A DNA stretch of 64,000 nucleotides. Origin: Aldersonia sp. NBC_00410 (GTDB lineage: Bacteria; Actinomycetota; Actinomycetes; Mycobacteriales; Mycobacteriaceae). The position numbers and the translations under genes were made by a program. The stretch covers positions 186,001 through 250,000 of the forward strand of contig NZ_JAPENM010000003.1 in the NCBI RefSeq assembly GCF_026342035.1. Reading direction: 5' to 3'. Of the stretch, positions 57,191 to 64,000 are shown in pieces (the stretch's first letter is position 1; every line of letters starts with the position of its first letter). The notes under the pieces are model-generated. The model was not told the origin of the DNA and did no database searches. It saw nothing but the letters and a program-made list of their open reading frames with translations.

Positions 57191-58009
57191 ATGACCGAGC
57201 CTGGTGCCCGCCCGAGCAGGCACTACCCGAGCAGACCACCGGTGACGGTGCTGGATTGGGTGATGCTGGCGCTCGCGTTGGTGTCGACGGGCTATCTGGT
57301 GTGGATCACGTTCTGGACCGTGCCGGAACGGACCGAGCAGCTGATCTTCCGGATCGATTACGTCGTGTGCGCGATCTTCGCAGCCGAGTTCCTTTGGCGC
57401 TGGCGGCATGTGGGCTGGAACTGGAAGTTTCCGATCGTCTACTGGTACGAGGTCATCGGCATGATCCCGGTCGCAGTGCCGTGGGTGCGGTCGCTGCGGC
57501 TGCTGCGGGTGGTGGTGATCGCGTCCAGGCTCGCTCGGAGCGCGGACCGCGCGATCGGCGATCAGGTCACCAACGCCGTGATCTCGCGGGTGACGACGTC
57601 GGTCGTCGAGGTTGTCAAGCGCCCGATCACGATCGCCGTGCTCGATGAGGTCGCGGCCGTGCTCCAGACCGGCCACTACACGCGCAACATCGCGGCTGCG
57701 CTGCGCGAGAACCAGAGCGAACTCGACGCCATGATCCTCGAACGCATCCGGGAGGACCCGACGACCGGCAAGCTGCGGTACCTGCCGTTCCACGACGACA
57801 TCGTTCGGCTCGTGGCCGACACCGTGTTCCGGATCGTCTTCGAGGTGCTCGACGACGCGCGCACCGACGAGCTCGTCTCGGACCTGCTGCGCGAGAACAT
57901 CGACCAGATCCGGGCGACGGTGCAGGGCAAATACGACAAGGAAGGCCCAATGGCGCCGCTGCACGTGGTCGGGATCCTGACCCCGGACGAGGCCGAGCGG
58001 TTCCGCTGA
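57191..58009 (+). CDS. Voltage-sensor-like ion-channel family protein without a pore
   Basis: A 272 aa membrane protein with four hydrophobic segments in the first 120 residues: S1 VLDWVMLALALVSTGYLVWI, S2 IDYVVCAIFAAEFLWRW, S3 WYEVIGMIPVAVPWV, and an S4-like RSLRLLRVVVIASRLARSADR with Arg every third or fourth position. After it comes a 150-residue soluble helical tail. There is no S5-pore-S6 and no TVGYG filter, so it is not a standard potassium channel. Database homologues are usually called ion transporter. It is divergent from leuA. Confidence 0.78.
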   Translation: MTEPGARPSRHYPSRPPVTVLDWVMLALALVSTGYLVWITFWTVPERTEQLIFRIDYVVCAIFAAEFLWRWRHVGWNWKFPIVYWYEVIGMIPVAVPWVRSLRLLRVVVIASRLARSADRAIGDQVTNAVISRVTTSVVEVVKRPITIAVLDEVAAVLQTGHYTRNIAAALRENQSELDAMILERIREDPTTGKLRYLPFHDDIVRLVADTVFRIVFEVLDDARTDELVSDLLRENIDQIRATVQGKYDKEGPMAPLHVVGILTPDEAERFR

Positions 58010-58050
58010 GCGGGCATTCCCTATCGTCGTGTGATGAATGAGACGCAGCG

Positions 58051-58401
58051 ATGACCGACCGGATCGCGGTGGCCCGCGCCTATATCGACGCACTGGTATC
58101 GCACGACGGTGCATCGGTGTCGTTTGCGCCGAATGCCGTGCGCTACGAACTGGGCGTCAAGACGGGTCGCTCGGGAGACCATCTGCGCCGCAGCCTGTCC
58201 CGTGGCCCGCAGTACCGGGTGATCCTCGGCGTGCGCGAGGTCGAGGCGCGGCTGGACGGCGAGTCCGTGCACACCGAGTACCTGCTCGATGCGGGCGTAT
58301 TCGGCCGACGGCTGATGACGGTGCGGGTGATCGAGGACTTTCACATCCCGGCAGACGATCCGCGGATCCACCGGGTCGAGGCGAAGTTCCGCCCGGTCTA
58401 G
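58051..58401 (+). CDS. Small NTF2-like protein of unknown function
   Basis: A 116 aa cytoplasmic protein with an N-terminal helix (MTDRIAVARAYIDALVSHDG), a cone-like strand set (VRYELGVKTG, VEARLDGESVHTEYLLDAGVF, RVIEDFHIP) and the overall pattern of SnoaL/NTF2-like folds. I do not recognise a characterised family. It follows the voltage-sensor gene by 41 bases and may be cotranscribed. The last four bases overlap the convergent LtrA gene. Confidence 0.72.
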   Translation: MTDRIAVARAYIDALVSHDGASVSFAPNAVRYELGVKTGRSGDHLRRSLSRGPQYRVILGVREVEARLDGESVHTEYLLDAGVFGRRLMTVRVIEDFHIPADDPRIHRVEAKFRPV

Positions 58402-59615
58402 TCGTGCGCGGGATCGTGTTCGCCGTGCCGGATCTCGTCGCGCGACTCGTAGTACCGCCACGTTTCATATCCGATCAGCGTGACGAGCACTGCGACCAGT
58501 AAGGCCAGGGACGCGATTGCGGGCAGCGCCGCGGCGAGCGGGATCAACGCGATGATGAGCGCCGCGAGCACGAGTCGGACGATGCCGAGTTCGTGCGTCG
58601 CGAACCACTTCGAGTAGACCAACGCGAGCACGAAAACCGCCGCGCCGCCGTAGAGGCAGAAAAGCGGGACGCCGTACAGGGCGTCGCTCAACGTGTGGTG
58701 GGTCTCGTCGCCGGCGTAGTTGAGCACCTTCTTCAAACCCAGAGACACCATGACAATGCCGATCACCATCGGCAGGTGCGCGAAGGTGTAGCAGCGCTGC
58801 GCGATCTGGATCTGCCGCCGCTCGTCCGCATCGGATAGCGCATGCTCGACGGCAAGCGCGGCCGTGTCGAAATACGACCACCAGAGCAACGCGGAAACGG
58901 TCAGGCCCAGCAGTGAGGCGGTGATGATCGGCCAGGAGATCGGTAGGTGCGTGACGCCGATGCCGATCGAGACGATCGATTCGCCGATCGCGACGATGAT
59001 GATCAGGCCGTGCCGTTCGGCGAAATGGCTCGGCGAGCGCAGCCGCCAGTCCAGCCCGGCGAGCAGCGTGCCGACGTAGTCGCCGACCAGCGCAGCGATC
59101 CAGAAGGCTATCTGGGTCCAGCCCTCCGTCTGCGAGGCGATCAGCAGGAACACCGTGCCAAGCAGCACCGATGGCACCCAGCGCACCAGCTGTCGGCGCA
59201 GCTGCGGGTCACCCCTGCTGATCACAACGAACGTGCCGAGGTGGATCGATCTGCCCACGAAGTACCCGACCGCGAACACGACCGGTCCGGACAGCTCGCC
59301 GGGTAGATCTTCGAATGCCTCCGGGATGGTGAGGGCGAGGATGAACGTCACCGCCGTCGCGGTGAACATCACCACCCGCATCACGCCCTCGTCGGCGCGC
59401 ACCACATTGCCCAGCCACGAGTAGCCGACCCATGCCCACCACATCACGCCGAGAACGAGCACCGCGCGCAGCACGTTCAGTGCGGTGGTCTGCACAAGTA
59501 GATCGGTGACCTGGGTGAGCGCGAAGACGAAAACCAGGTCGAAGTAGAGCTCGAGCTGGGAGACCGAAGCGCGTTCCGGCAGCGCCTGCAAACGCGCCCG
59601 ACGTGTGGTGCTCAT
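58398..59615 (-). CDS. Low temperature requirement protein A (LtrA) family membrane protein
   Basis: A 405 aa membrane protein with about ten or eleven helices and the LtrA landmarks: SQLELYFDLVFVFALTQVTDLL near residues 19-40, GRSIHLGTFV, ERHGLIIIVAIGESIVSIGIG at about 200-220 and LWWSYFDTAA. LtrA was first linked to cold growth in Listeria, but its transport or enzymatic role is unknown. ATG 59615 is chosen because the family motif starts 18 residues later; the frame is open further upstream. Confidence 0.9.
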   Translation of the reverse strand: MSTTRRARLQALPERASVSQLELYFDLVFVFALTQVTDLLVQTTALNVLRAVLVLGVMWWAWVGYSWLGNVVRADEGVMRVVMFTATAVTFILALTIPEAFEDLPGELSGPVVFAVGYFVGRSIHLGTFVVISRGDPQLRRQLVRWVPSVLLGTVFLLIASQTEGWTQIAFWIAALVGDYVGTLLAGLDWRLRSPSHFAERHGLIIIVAIGESIVSIGIGVTHLPISWPIITASLLGLTVSALLWWSYFDTAALAVEHALSDADERRQIQIAQRCYTFAHLPMVIGIVMVSLGLKKVLNYAGDETHHTLSDALYGVPLFCLYGGAAVFVLALVYSKWFATHELGIVRLVLAALIIALIPLAAALPAIASLALLVAVLVTLIGYETWRYYESRDEIRHGEHDPAHD

Positions 59616-59743
59616 GGAAGGAATCGTGCCAAACCGCACCCGCCGGCACGACTGCTGCGCGAAAGTACCGGTTGCGGGACGCCGGCTCGGATAGCAGGAT
59701 TCACGCAATTGGGCAATTGTCCAAGAAGGGTGGGGAACGGTCG

Positions 59744-61246
59744 ATGACGAATGCACAATCGGGGGCGGTCGGGCGCCGTACCTTCCTGATCGGTGTCGGA
59801 GCATCCGCGGCGCTGGCCTTGGCCGCGCCGAACCTGGCAGCGCCCGCGGTGGCGACGCCATCGCGCGGACCGGACCAGGACGGGATATACGACGTCGTCA
59901 TTATCGGAGCCGGGATCTCGGGGCTGTCGGCCGCCAAGGCGCTGGTGGAGGCCGGCAGATCGGTGAAAGTACTCGAAGCGCGCGATCGGGCCGGCGGTCG
60001 GATTCACAACCATCCGACCGCGCGTCTCGGCATCGACACCGACGCCGGCGCCGAGTTCATCGGACCGACGCAGGACAAGATCGACGAGCTGGCGCGCGAA
60101 TACGGTGTGGCACAAATGCCCACCTACAACGAAGGTTCCAGCGTGTTCTGGAACAACGGGTACCGCAGTCTGTTTCCGGCGCAGCCGGGCCTGCCCGCCG
60201 ATCTCGGCGCGCTGGCCGCGCTCCCGGTGATCGCCGAGATCGAGTCCATCTGTGCGGGGTTCCCGGTTGGTGAGCCATGGCGGCATCCGCGCGCCGCGGA
60301 GTGGGATGCGATCACGTGGCGCCAGTGGGTCGAACAGCGCACCGACGTGGCGACCGCGCGCATGGTGCTCGACCTCGCGGCCTCGGCCGCGCTCTCGGTG
60401 AAGGGCGACGAATTCTCGGCGCTCTACATGCTGAACTACTTCGCTGCGGCGACCAACGAAACAACAAGTGAACCATCGTATTTCAGTCGGTTGCTCAGCA
60501 CCGGTGGCGGCGCGCAGGAGCGGGTGTGCGTCGGCGGCGCGGCGCTGATTCCCCTCCGGATGGCCGCCGCGCTCGGCGACGTGATCAGCTACGGGGCACC
60601 GGTCCGCTCGATCGACCAGACCGGCGACGTCGCGGTCGTGAGTTCGGACGCGGGCAATTTCTGCGGCCGTCGGGTCGTCGTCGCCATGTCACCGGCCATC
60701 TCGCACGGCATCACCTACACCCCGGAATTACCCGAACGTGCAGCGTTGTGCGCGGGATACACGATGGGACGGATCGGGAAGTTCGCCGCCGTCTACGACC
60801 GGCCGTGGTGGCGCGAGAAGGGCTTGTCCGGTCAAGTGCTCGGCAACGGGATGCCATCGGACGTGACATTCGAAAACCACACCGAGGGCAATCACATTCT
60901 GATGGGGTTCATTTCGGCGCACGAGATGGCCCGCCTCGACGACGCGCCCGAGCAGCAGGTGGTCGACGAGTGCATCGCGGACTTCGCCAATTACTTCGGG
61001 GAGGAGGCGCGTACCTACACGGACTACTCGTTGTACCGGTGGGACCACCAGGAGTGGTCCTGGGGTGGGCCGGTGGCGACCACCGCACCCGGCGTCCTGA
61101 CCGCGCACGGCCGCGCCCTTCGCGCACCTGCCGGTGCGATCCATTGGGCCGGAACCGAAACCGCCGACTACTGGACCGGATACATGGACGGCGGCGTCCG
61201 GTCGGGATACCGTGTGGCGCGTGAGATTACCGAGGTCTTGGCGTAG
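59744..61246 (+). CDS. Tat-exported flavin amine oxidase
   Basis: A 500 aa FAD enzyme with a twin-arginine signal (GRRTFLIG, 10-17, then a hydrophobic stretch to about 37). The FAD dinucleotide motif is VVIIGAGISGLSAA (51-64), followed by EARDRAGGRI (78-87). The C-terminal FAD contact is IHWAGTETADYWTGYMDGGVRSGYR. This matches flavin monoamine oxidases, which oxidise amines to aldehydes with H2O2 release; the substrate is unknown. ATG 59744 has a GGGGAA site upstream. Its end overlaps the ceramidase-like gene, which is also Tat-exported. Confidence 0.9.
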   Translation: MTNAQSGAVGRRTFLIGVGASAALALAAPNLAAPAVATPSRGPDQDGIYDVVIIGAGISGLSAAKALVEAGRSVKVLEARDRAGGRIHNHPTARLGIDTDAGAEFIGPTQDKIDELAREYGVAQMPTYNEGSSVFWNNGYRSLFPAQPGLPADLGALAALPVIAEIESICAGFPVGEPWRHPRAAEWDAITWRQWVEQRTDVATARMVLDLAASAALSVKGDEFSALYMLNYFAAATNETTSEPSYFSRLLSTGGGAQERVCVGGAALIPLRMAAALGDVISYGAPVRSIDQTGDVAVVSSDAGNFCGRRVVVAMSPAISHGITYTPELPERAALCAGYTMGRIGKFAAVYDRPWWREKGLSGQVLGNGMPSDVTFENHTEGNHILMGFISAHEMARLDDAPEQQVVDECIADFANYFGEEARTYTDYSLYRWDHQEWSWGGPVATTAPGVLTAHGRALRAPAGAIHWAGTETADYWTGYMDGGVRSGYRVAREITEVLA

Positions 61247-63254
61247 CGCCGAGTTCGATCGGCGCCGGTTCCTCGGTGCTAGCGCACTCACCGCCGCAGC
61301 AGCACTGCTCGGCCCCGCGATGGCGACGGCCGCGCCGATCGCCGGACTCCGGGCGGGCCGCGGACGCAGCGATGTGACCGGCGAAATCTGGGGCGCCGGA
61401 ATGCTGGGATACGCAGTCCCCGAACAGATTTCGTCTGGTCTGCACCTGCGTCAATATGCGCGCGCCTTTGTCTTGGCGGACGCGACCTCCGGGGTCCGGG
61501 TTGTGCATGTGACGGTCGACGTCGGCCTGATGTTCCAATCGGTGTTCGAAGAGGTGGTGCGGCGCCTTCAGCTGCGTTACGGCAATCTCTACCATCGCGG
61601 CAATGTGCTGCTCGGCGCGACACACACTCATGCCGGCCCCGGTGGGCAGAGCGGGCATGCCATGGTCGACATCACCACGTTCGGGTTCCGGCCGGCCACC
61701 TTCGAAGCCGAGGTCACCGGTATCGTAGAGGCGATCGTGGCGGCCCACGACGACGTTTCGCCCGCGCAGGTGCTCGTGTCGCGCGGCGTGGTCGAATTCG
61801 GCGGCGGCAACCGCTCGCCGCTGGCGTTCGCGCGCAACCCCGCTGCGGACAAGGCGCAGTTCCCCGGTGGTGTCGACCCGACGACGCGGAACCTGACGAT
61901 CGTCAAGGCGGGCAGCAAGGTTGGGAACATCAACTGGTTCTCCACCCACGGCACCTCGATGCCCGGCGACAATCGGCTGATCAGTTCGGACAACAAGGGG
62001 TACGCGGCGCTCGCCGCCGAAACCGAGGTCCATCCGGGAAGGATGGCCGACGGCAAGCCGTTCGTCGCCGCTTTCGCCCAGGCCACGCCCGGCGACATCA
62101 GTCCGAACCTGACCGACGGCGTGGGCGCCGACCGCTTTGCCGCGACGGCGTTGATCGGACGGCGGCAACTCGACGGCGCCGTCGCCGCGCTGGACAGCGG
62201 TACTGCGGTGGGTTCCGGAATCGACCACCGTTACCGCTACGTCGATATGCGTTCGTTCGAGGTGTCCGCCGAATTCACCGGCGATGGAACGACGCACCGG
62301 CTCACCCCCGCGATGCTCGGTGCATCCTTCGCGGCAGGCAGCACCGAGGACGGCGGTGCCGGCGACGATTTGCCGTTCAACGAGGCGGAGTACGGCGGCA
62401 ACCCCGTGGTCGCGCAGCTGAACGACATCGTGGTGCCAGCCGCACTTTCGAAAGCGCAGGAGCCCAAGGACATTCTGCTGCCGATGGGTTTGATCGACGG
62501 GATGATCCAGCAGGTCCTGCCGTTCCACCTGGTTCGACTCGGCTCCTTCTACCTGTTCACCTGCCCGTTCGAGCCGACGATCAACGCCGGGCTGCGTTTG
62601 CGTCGCGCGCTCGGTGCCGTGCTCGGCGCCGCCCCCGATGTCGTTCAGGTGCAGGGCTATACGAACGCCTACGCGCACTACCTCACCACGCCGGAAGAGT
62701 ACGACCGCCAGGAGTACGAGGGCGGGGCGACGGTATTCGGCCGGTGGCAGCTGCCCGCCGTGGTGCAGATCGCCACCGGGCTCGCGCGCGATCTGGTGAC
62801 CGGGCGCAACTCCGAACCGGAGGGCCCCGCCCTCGACCTCACCGGTCGCATTCCGAACTCGCCGACGGGCACGCCGTTCGTCGACTTCACCCGTCCGGGT
62901 GAGACATTCGGCGGGGTCGTGGTGCAGCCGAACGCGTCCTACCCGGTCGGTGCGACGGCGTCTGCGGTATTCGTCGCAGCAAATCCGAACAATGTGCTGC
63001 GCCGCAACGACACCTATCTGCTGGTGGAACGTCGCAGTGACGGGGGCTGGGTGCAGGTTGCGACCGACGCCGTGTTCGAGACCTTCCTGCGGTTCGACAA
63101 GCAGGGGCCGTTCACCCATGCGCAGGTCGATTGGGCGATCCCGCCGAGCGCCGCGAGCGGGACCTACCGCATCCGGTACTTCGGCGATGCGCGGTCCGTC
63201 GACGGCGCCACCACCCCGTTCGTCGGCGAAAGTGTGCCCTTCACCGTGGGCTGA
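61221..63254 (+). CDS. Tat-exported neutral ceramidase-like hydrolase
   Basis: A 677 aa exported enzyme: Tat signal (FDRRRFLGAS, 12-21, hydrophobic to about 38), a neutral/alkaline ceramidase catalytic domain (about 45-500) and a C-terminal beta-sandwich domain. Zinc and catalytic motifs are THTHAGPGG (134-142) and NWFSTHGTSM (238-247), with H243 and the nucleophile S246. Neutral ceramidases cut the amide of ceramides into fatty acid and sphingoid base. The start is uncertain: GTG 61221 or GTG 61212. It overlaps the amine oxidase by 26 bases, so the two are coupled. Confidence 0.88.
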   Translation: MRLPRSWRSAEFDRRRFLGASALTAAAALLGPAMATAAPIAGLRAGRGRSDVTGEIWGAGMLGYAVPEQISSGLHLRQYARAFVLADATSGVRVVHVTVDVGLMFQSVFEEVVRRLQLRYGNLYHRGNVLLGATHTHAGPGGQSGHAMVDITTFGFRPATFEAEVTGIVEAIVAAHDDVSPAQVLVSRGVVEFGGGNRSPLAFARNPAADKAQFPGGVDPTTRNLTIVKAGSKVGNINWFSTHGTSMPGDNRLISSDNKGYAALAAETEVHPGRMADGKPFVAAFAQATPGDISPNLTDGVGADRFAATALIGRRQLDGAVAALDSGTAVGSGIDHRYRYVDMRSFEVSAEFTGDGTTHRLTPAMLGASFAAGSTEDGGAGDDLPFNEAEYGGNPVVAQLNDIVVPAALSKAQEPKDILLPMGLIDGMIQQVLPFHLVRLGSFYLFTCPFEPTINAGLRLRRALGAVLGAAPDVVQVQGYTNAYAHYLTTPEEYDRQEYEGGATVFGRWQLPAVVQIATGLARDLVTGRNSEPEGPALDLTGRIPNSPTGTPFVDFTRPGETFGGVVVQPNASYPVGATASAVFVAANPNNVLRRNDTYLLVERRSDGGWVQVATDAVFETFLRFDKQGPFTHAQVDWAIPPSAASGTYRIRYFGDARSVDGATTPFVGESVPFTVG

Positions 63255-63257
63255 GTG

Positions 63258-63866
63258 TTAGGGCGCGAGCATAGTGACGAGCGTGTCGAGCACCTCGTCG
63301 CGGGTCGACACGCCGCGGGTGTGCCCGACCAGACGGGTGTTGCCGGCCTGGAGCATGCAATTGGCGATGAGCATCGATGCGGCGGCGGCGGGGTCGATGT
63401 CGGCTCGCACCGTGCCCGCACGTTGCATCTCGGTCAGATACGCGGCGATGAACCGGATGCCGTGTTGCGGACCGAGATTGTTCACATCCATGAATTCGTG
63501 CATGCCCGAACGCAATTCGGCATCGGACTGGGCGGCGAACATGACGACGAGCCCCTTGGTGAGGAACGCTTCGACGGCGGTTGCGAACGCGTCGAGTATC
63601 TCGCGCAGGCCGGCGTCTTCGGGAACCTTCTCGCGAAACACCGCGAGCGGTTGCATGCTGGCCTCGAACACCGCGCGCAGCAGTCCGGTCCGGTCCTTGA
63701 AATGGTAGAAAATACTTCCCTCGGAAACTCCGGCACGGTCGGCAACTGCGCGGGTGGTCATCTTCGCGATGCCTTTTTCGTCCAGCAGTTCGTAGGCCGC
63801 CGCAAGGATCTGCTCGCGGCCGCCGGTGGGAGGTCGCCCTCGCCGGGGCGTCGGTGAAGGCGTCAT
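63258..63866 (-). CDS. TetR-family transcriptional regulator
   Basis: A 202 aa TetR regulator with HTH MTTRAVADRAGVSEGSIFYHFKDR (about 36-59) and a C-domain opening LRAVFEASMQPLAVF. The start at ATG 63866 is preceded by a small dyad at 63887-63902. It is convergent with the ceramidase-like gene, four bases apart, so its target may instead lie beyond the right edge. The ligand is unknown. Confidence 0.9.
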   Translation of the reverse strand: MTPSPTPRRGRPPTGGREQILAAAYELLDEKGIAKMTTRAVADRAGVSEGSIFYHFKDRTGLLRAVFEASMQPLAVFREKVPEDAGLREILDAFATAVEAFLTKGLVVMFAAQSDAELRSGMHEFMDVNNLGPQHGIRFIAAYLTEMQRAGTVRADIDPAAAASMLIANCMLQAGNTRLVGHTRGVSTRDEVLDTLVTMLAP

Positions 63867-63886
63867 CGCGATCGATAATAAACTTC

Positions 63887-63902
63887 TCGAGTACGCACTC
63901 GA
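63887..63902. promoter_or_regulatory. Dyad upstream of the terminal TetR gene
   Basis: TCGAGT at 63887-63892 and ACTCGA at 63897-63902 form a perfect 6-bp dyad, flanked by CGATAAT copies at 63873 and 63900. It lies 21 bases before the TetR start and may be its own operator. The remaining bases to 64000 show no gene. Confidence 0.4.
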
Positions 63903-64000
63903 TAATTAGGCCGATCGCATGCGCCTCGATTCGGTCTGACCGGTCGCCCCGCTCGATCGAATTCCCGCGTATCGACTGAACGGAACATTCATTCGATCTG

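Noticed and set aside
61227-63119. 630-codon frame antisense to the ceramidase-like gene
   Set aside because: Shadow frame; the sense strand has zinc-site motifs and a Tat signal.

Overview
The window comes from a high-GC mycolata-type actinobacterium, most likely Nocardia or a close relative such as Rhodococcus. The evidence is the strong GC bias with frequent GTG starts, two 13E12-type DUF222/HNH genes, a MurT/GatD pair, a YbaB-recR pair, a Cfa-like methyltransferase with an FAD partner, two predicted cell-wall arabinanases (DUF4185/GH183), and LysR-controlled ben/cat/pca genes. The gene order leuA ... murT ... gatD ... recR-ybaB ... SRPBCC ... FAD oxidoreductase-methyltransferase matches, as I remember it, the M. 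tuberculosis Rv3710-Rv3720 order. The window therefore looks like a conserved backbone opened up by several insertions.

Layout. 0-2.6 kb: an ECF42-type sigma factor (cut by the window edge) with its DGPF/YCII protein, then thiC behind a TPP riboswitch. 2.6-5.5 kb: a ferritin-like PF10118 protein and a membrane protein, divergent from a TetR regulator. 5.5-11.3 kb: the Cfa-like/FAD lipid-modifying pair, SRPBCC, VOC, ybaB-recR and a CPBP protease. 11.4-19.5 kb: a four-gene set (transglutaminase-DUF2126, ATP-grasp-alpha-E, a second transglutaminase, a zinc peptidase) predicted to make or modify an unknown peptide. 19.5-24.5 kb: gatD and murT, unusually separated by two DUF4185 genes on the opposite strand. 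24.7-27.1 kb: a secreted protein and an LMF1-like membrane protein.

27.2-53.0 kb: an accessory island bounded by two inverted 13E12 copies, one intact and one with four single-base frameshifts. It carries what appears to be a complete benzoate route: benAB and a benC-FCD-benD triple fusion (benzoate to catechol), catA-catB-catC (catechol to 3-oxoadipate enol-lactone), and pcaD-pcaIJ-pcaF (to succinyl-CoA and acetyl-CoA). A LuxR/LAL regulator (benR-like) and two LysR regulators accompany it. Candidate LysR boxes lie in both LysR-linked divergent promoters. No obvious benzoate permease is present. The island also holds a DUF7064-like/phosphotransferase pair, an EamA transporter with its own LysR, an NDMA-type alcohol dehydrogenase, and an Old Yellow Enzyme-like gene in a TetR operon.

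53.0-64.0 kb: a MinD-like ATPase, a SHOCT membrane protein, leuA preceded by a leucine-rich leader peptide and a strong hairpin, a voltage-sensor-like protein without a pore, LtrA, a Tat-exported amine oxidase overlapping a Tat-exported ceramidase-like enzyme, and a TetR regulator. I saw no tRNA, rRNA, CRISPR array or insertion sequence. No stretch over 300 bases lacks a gene.
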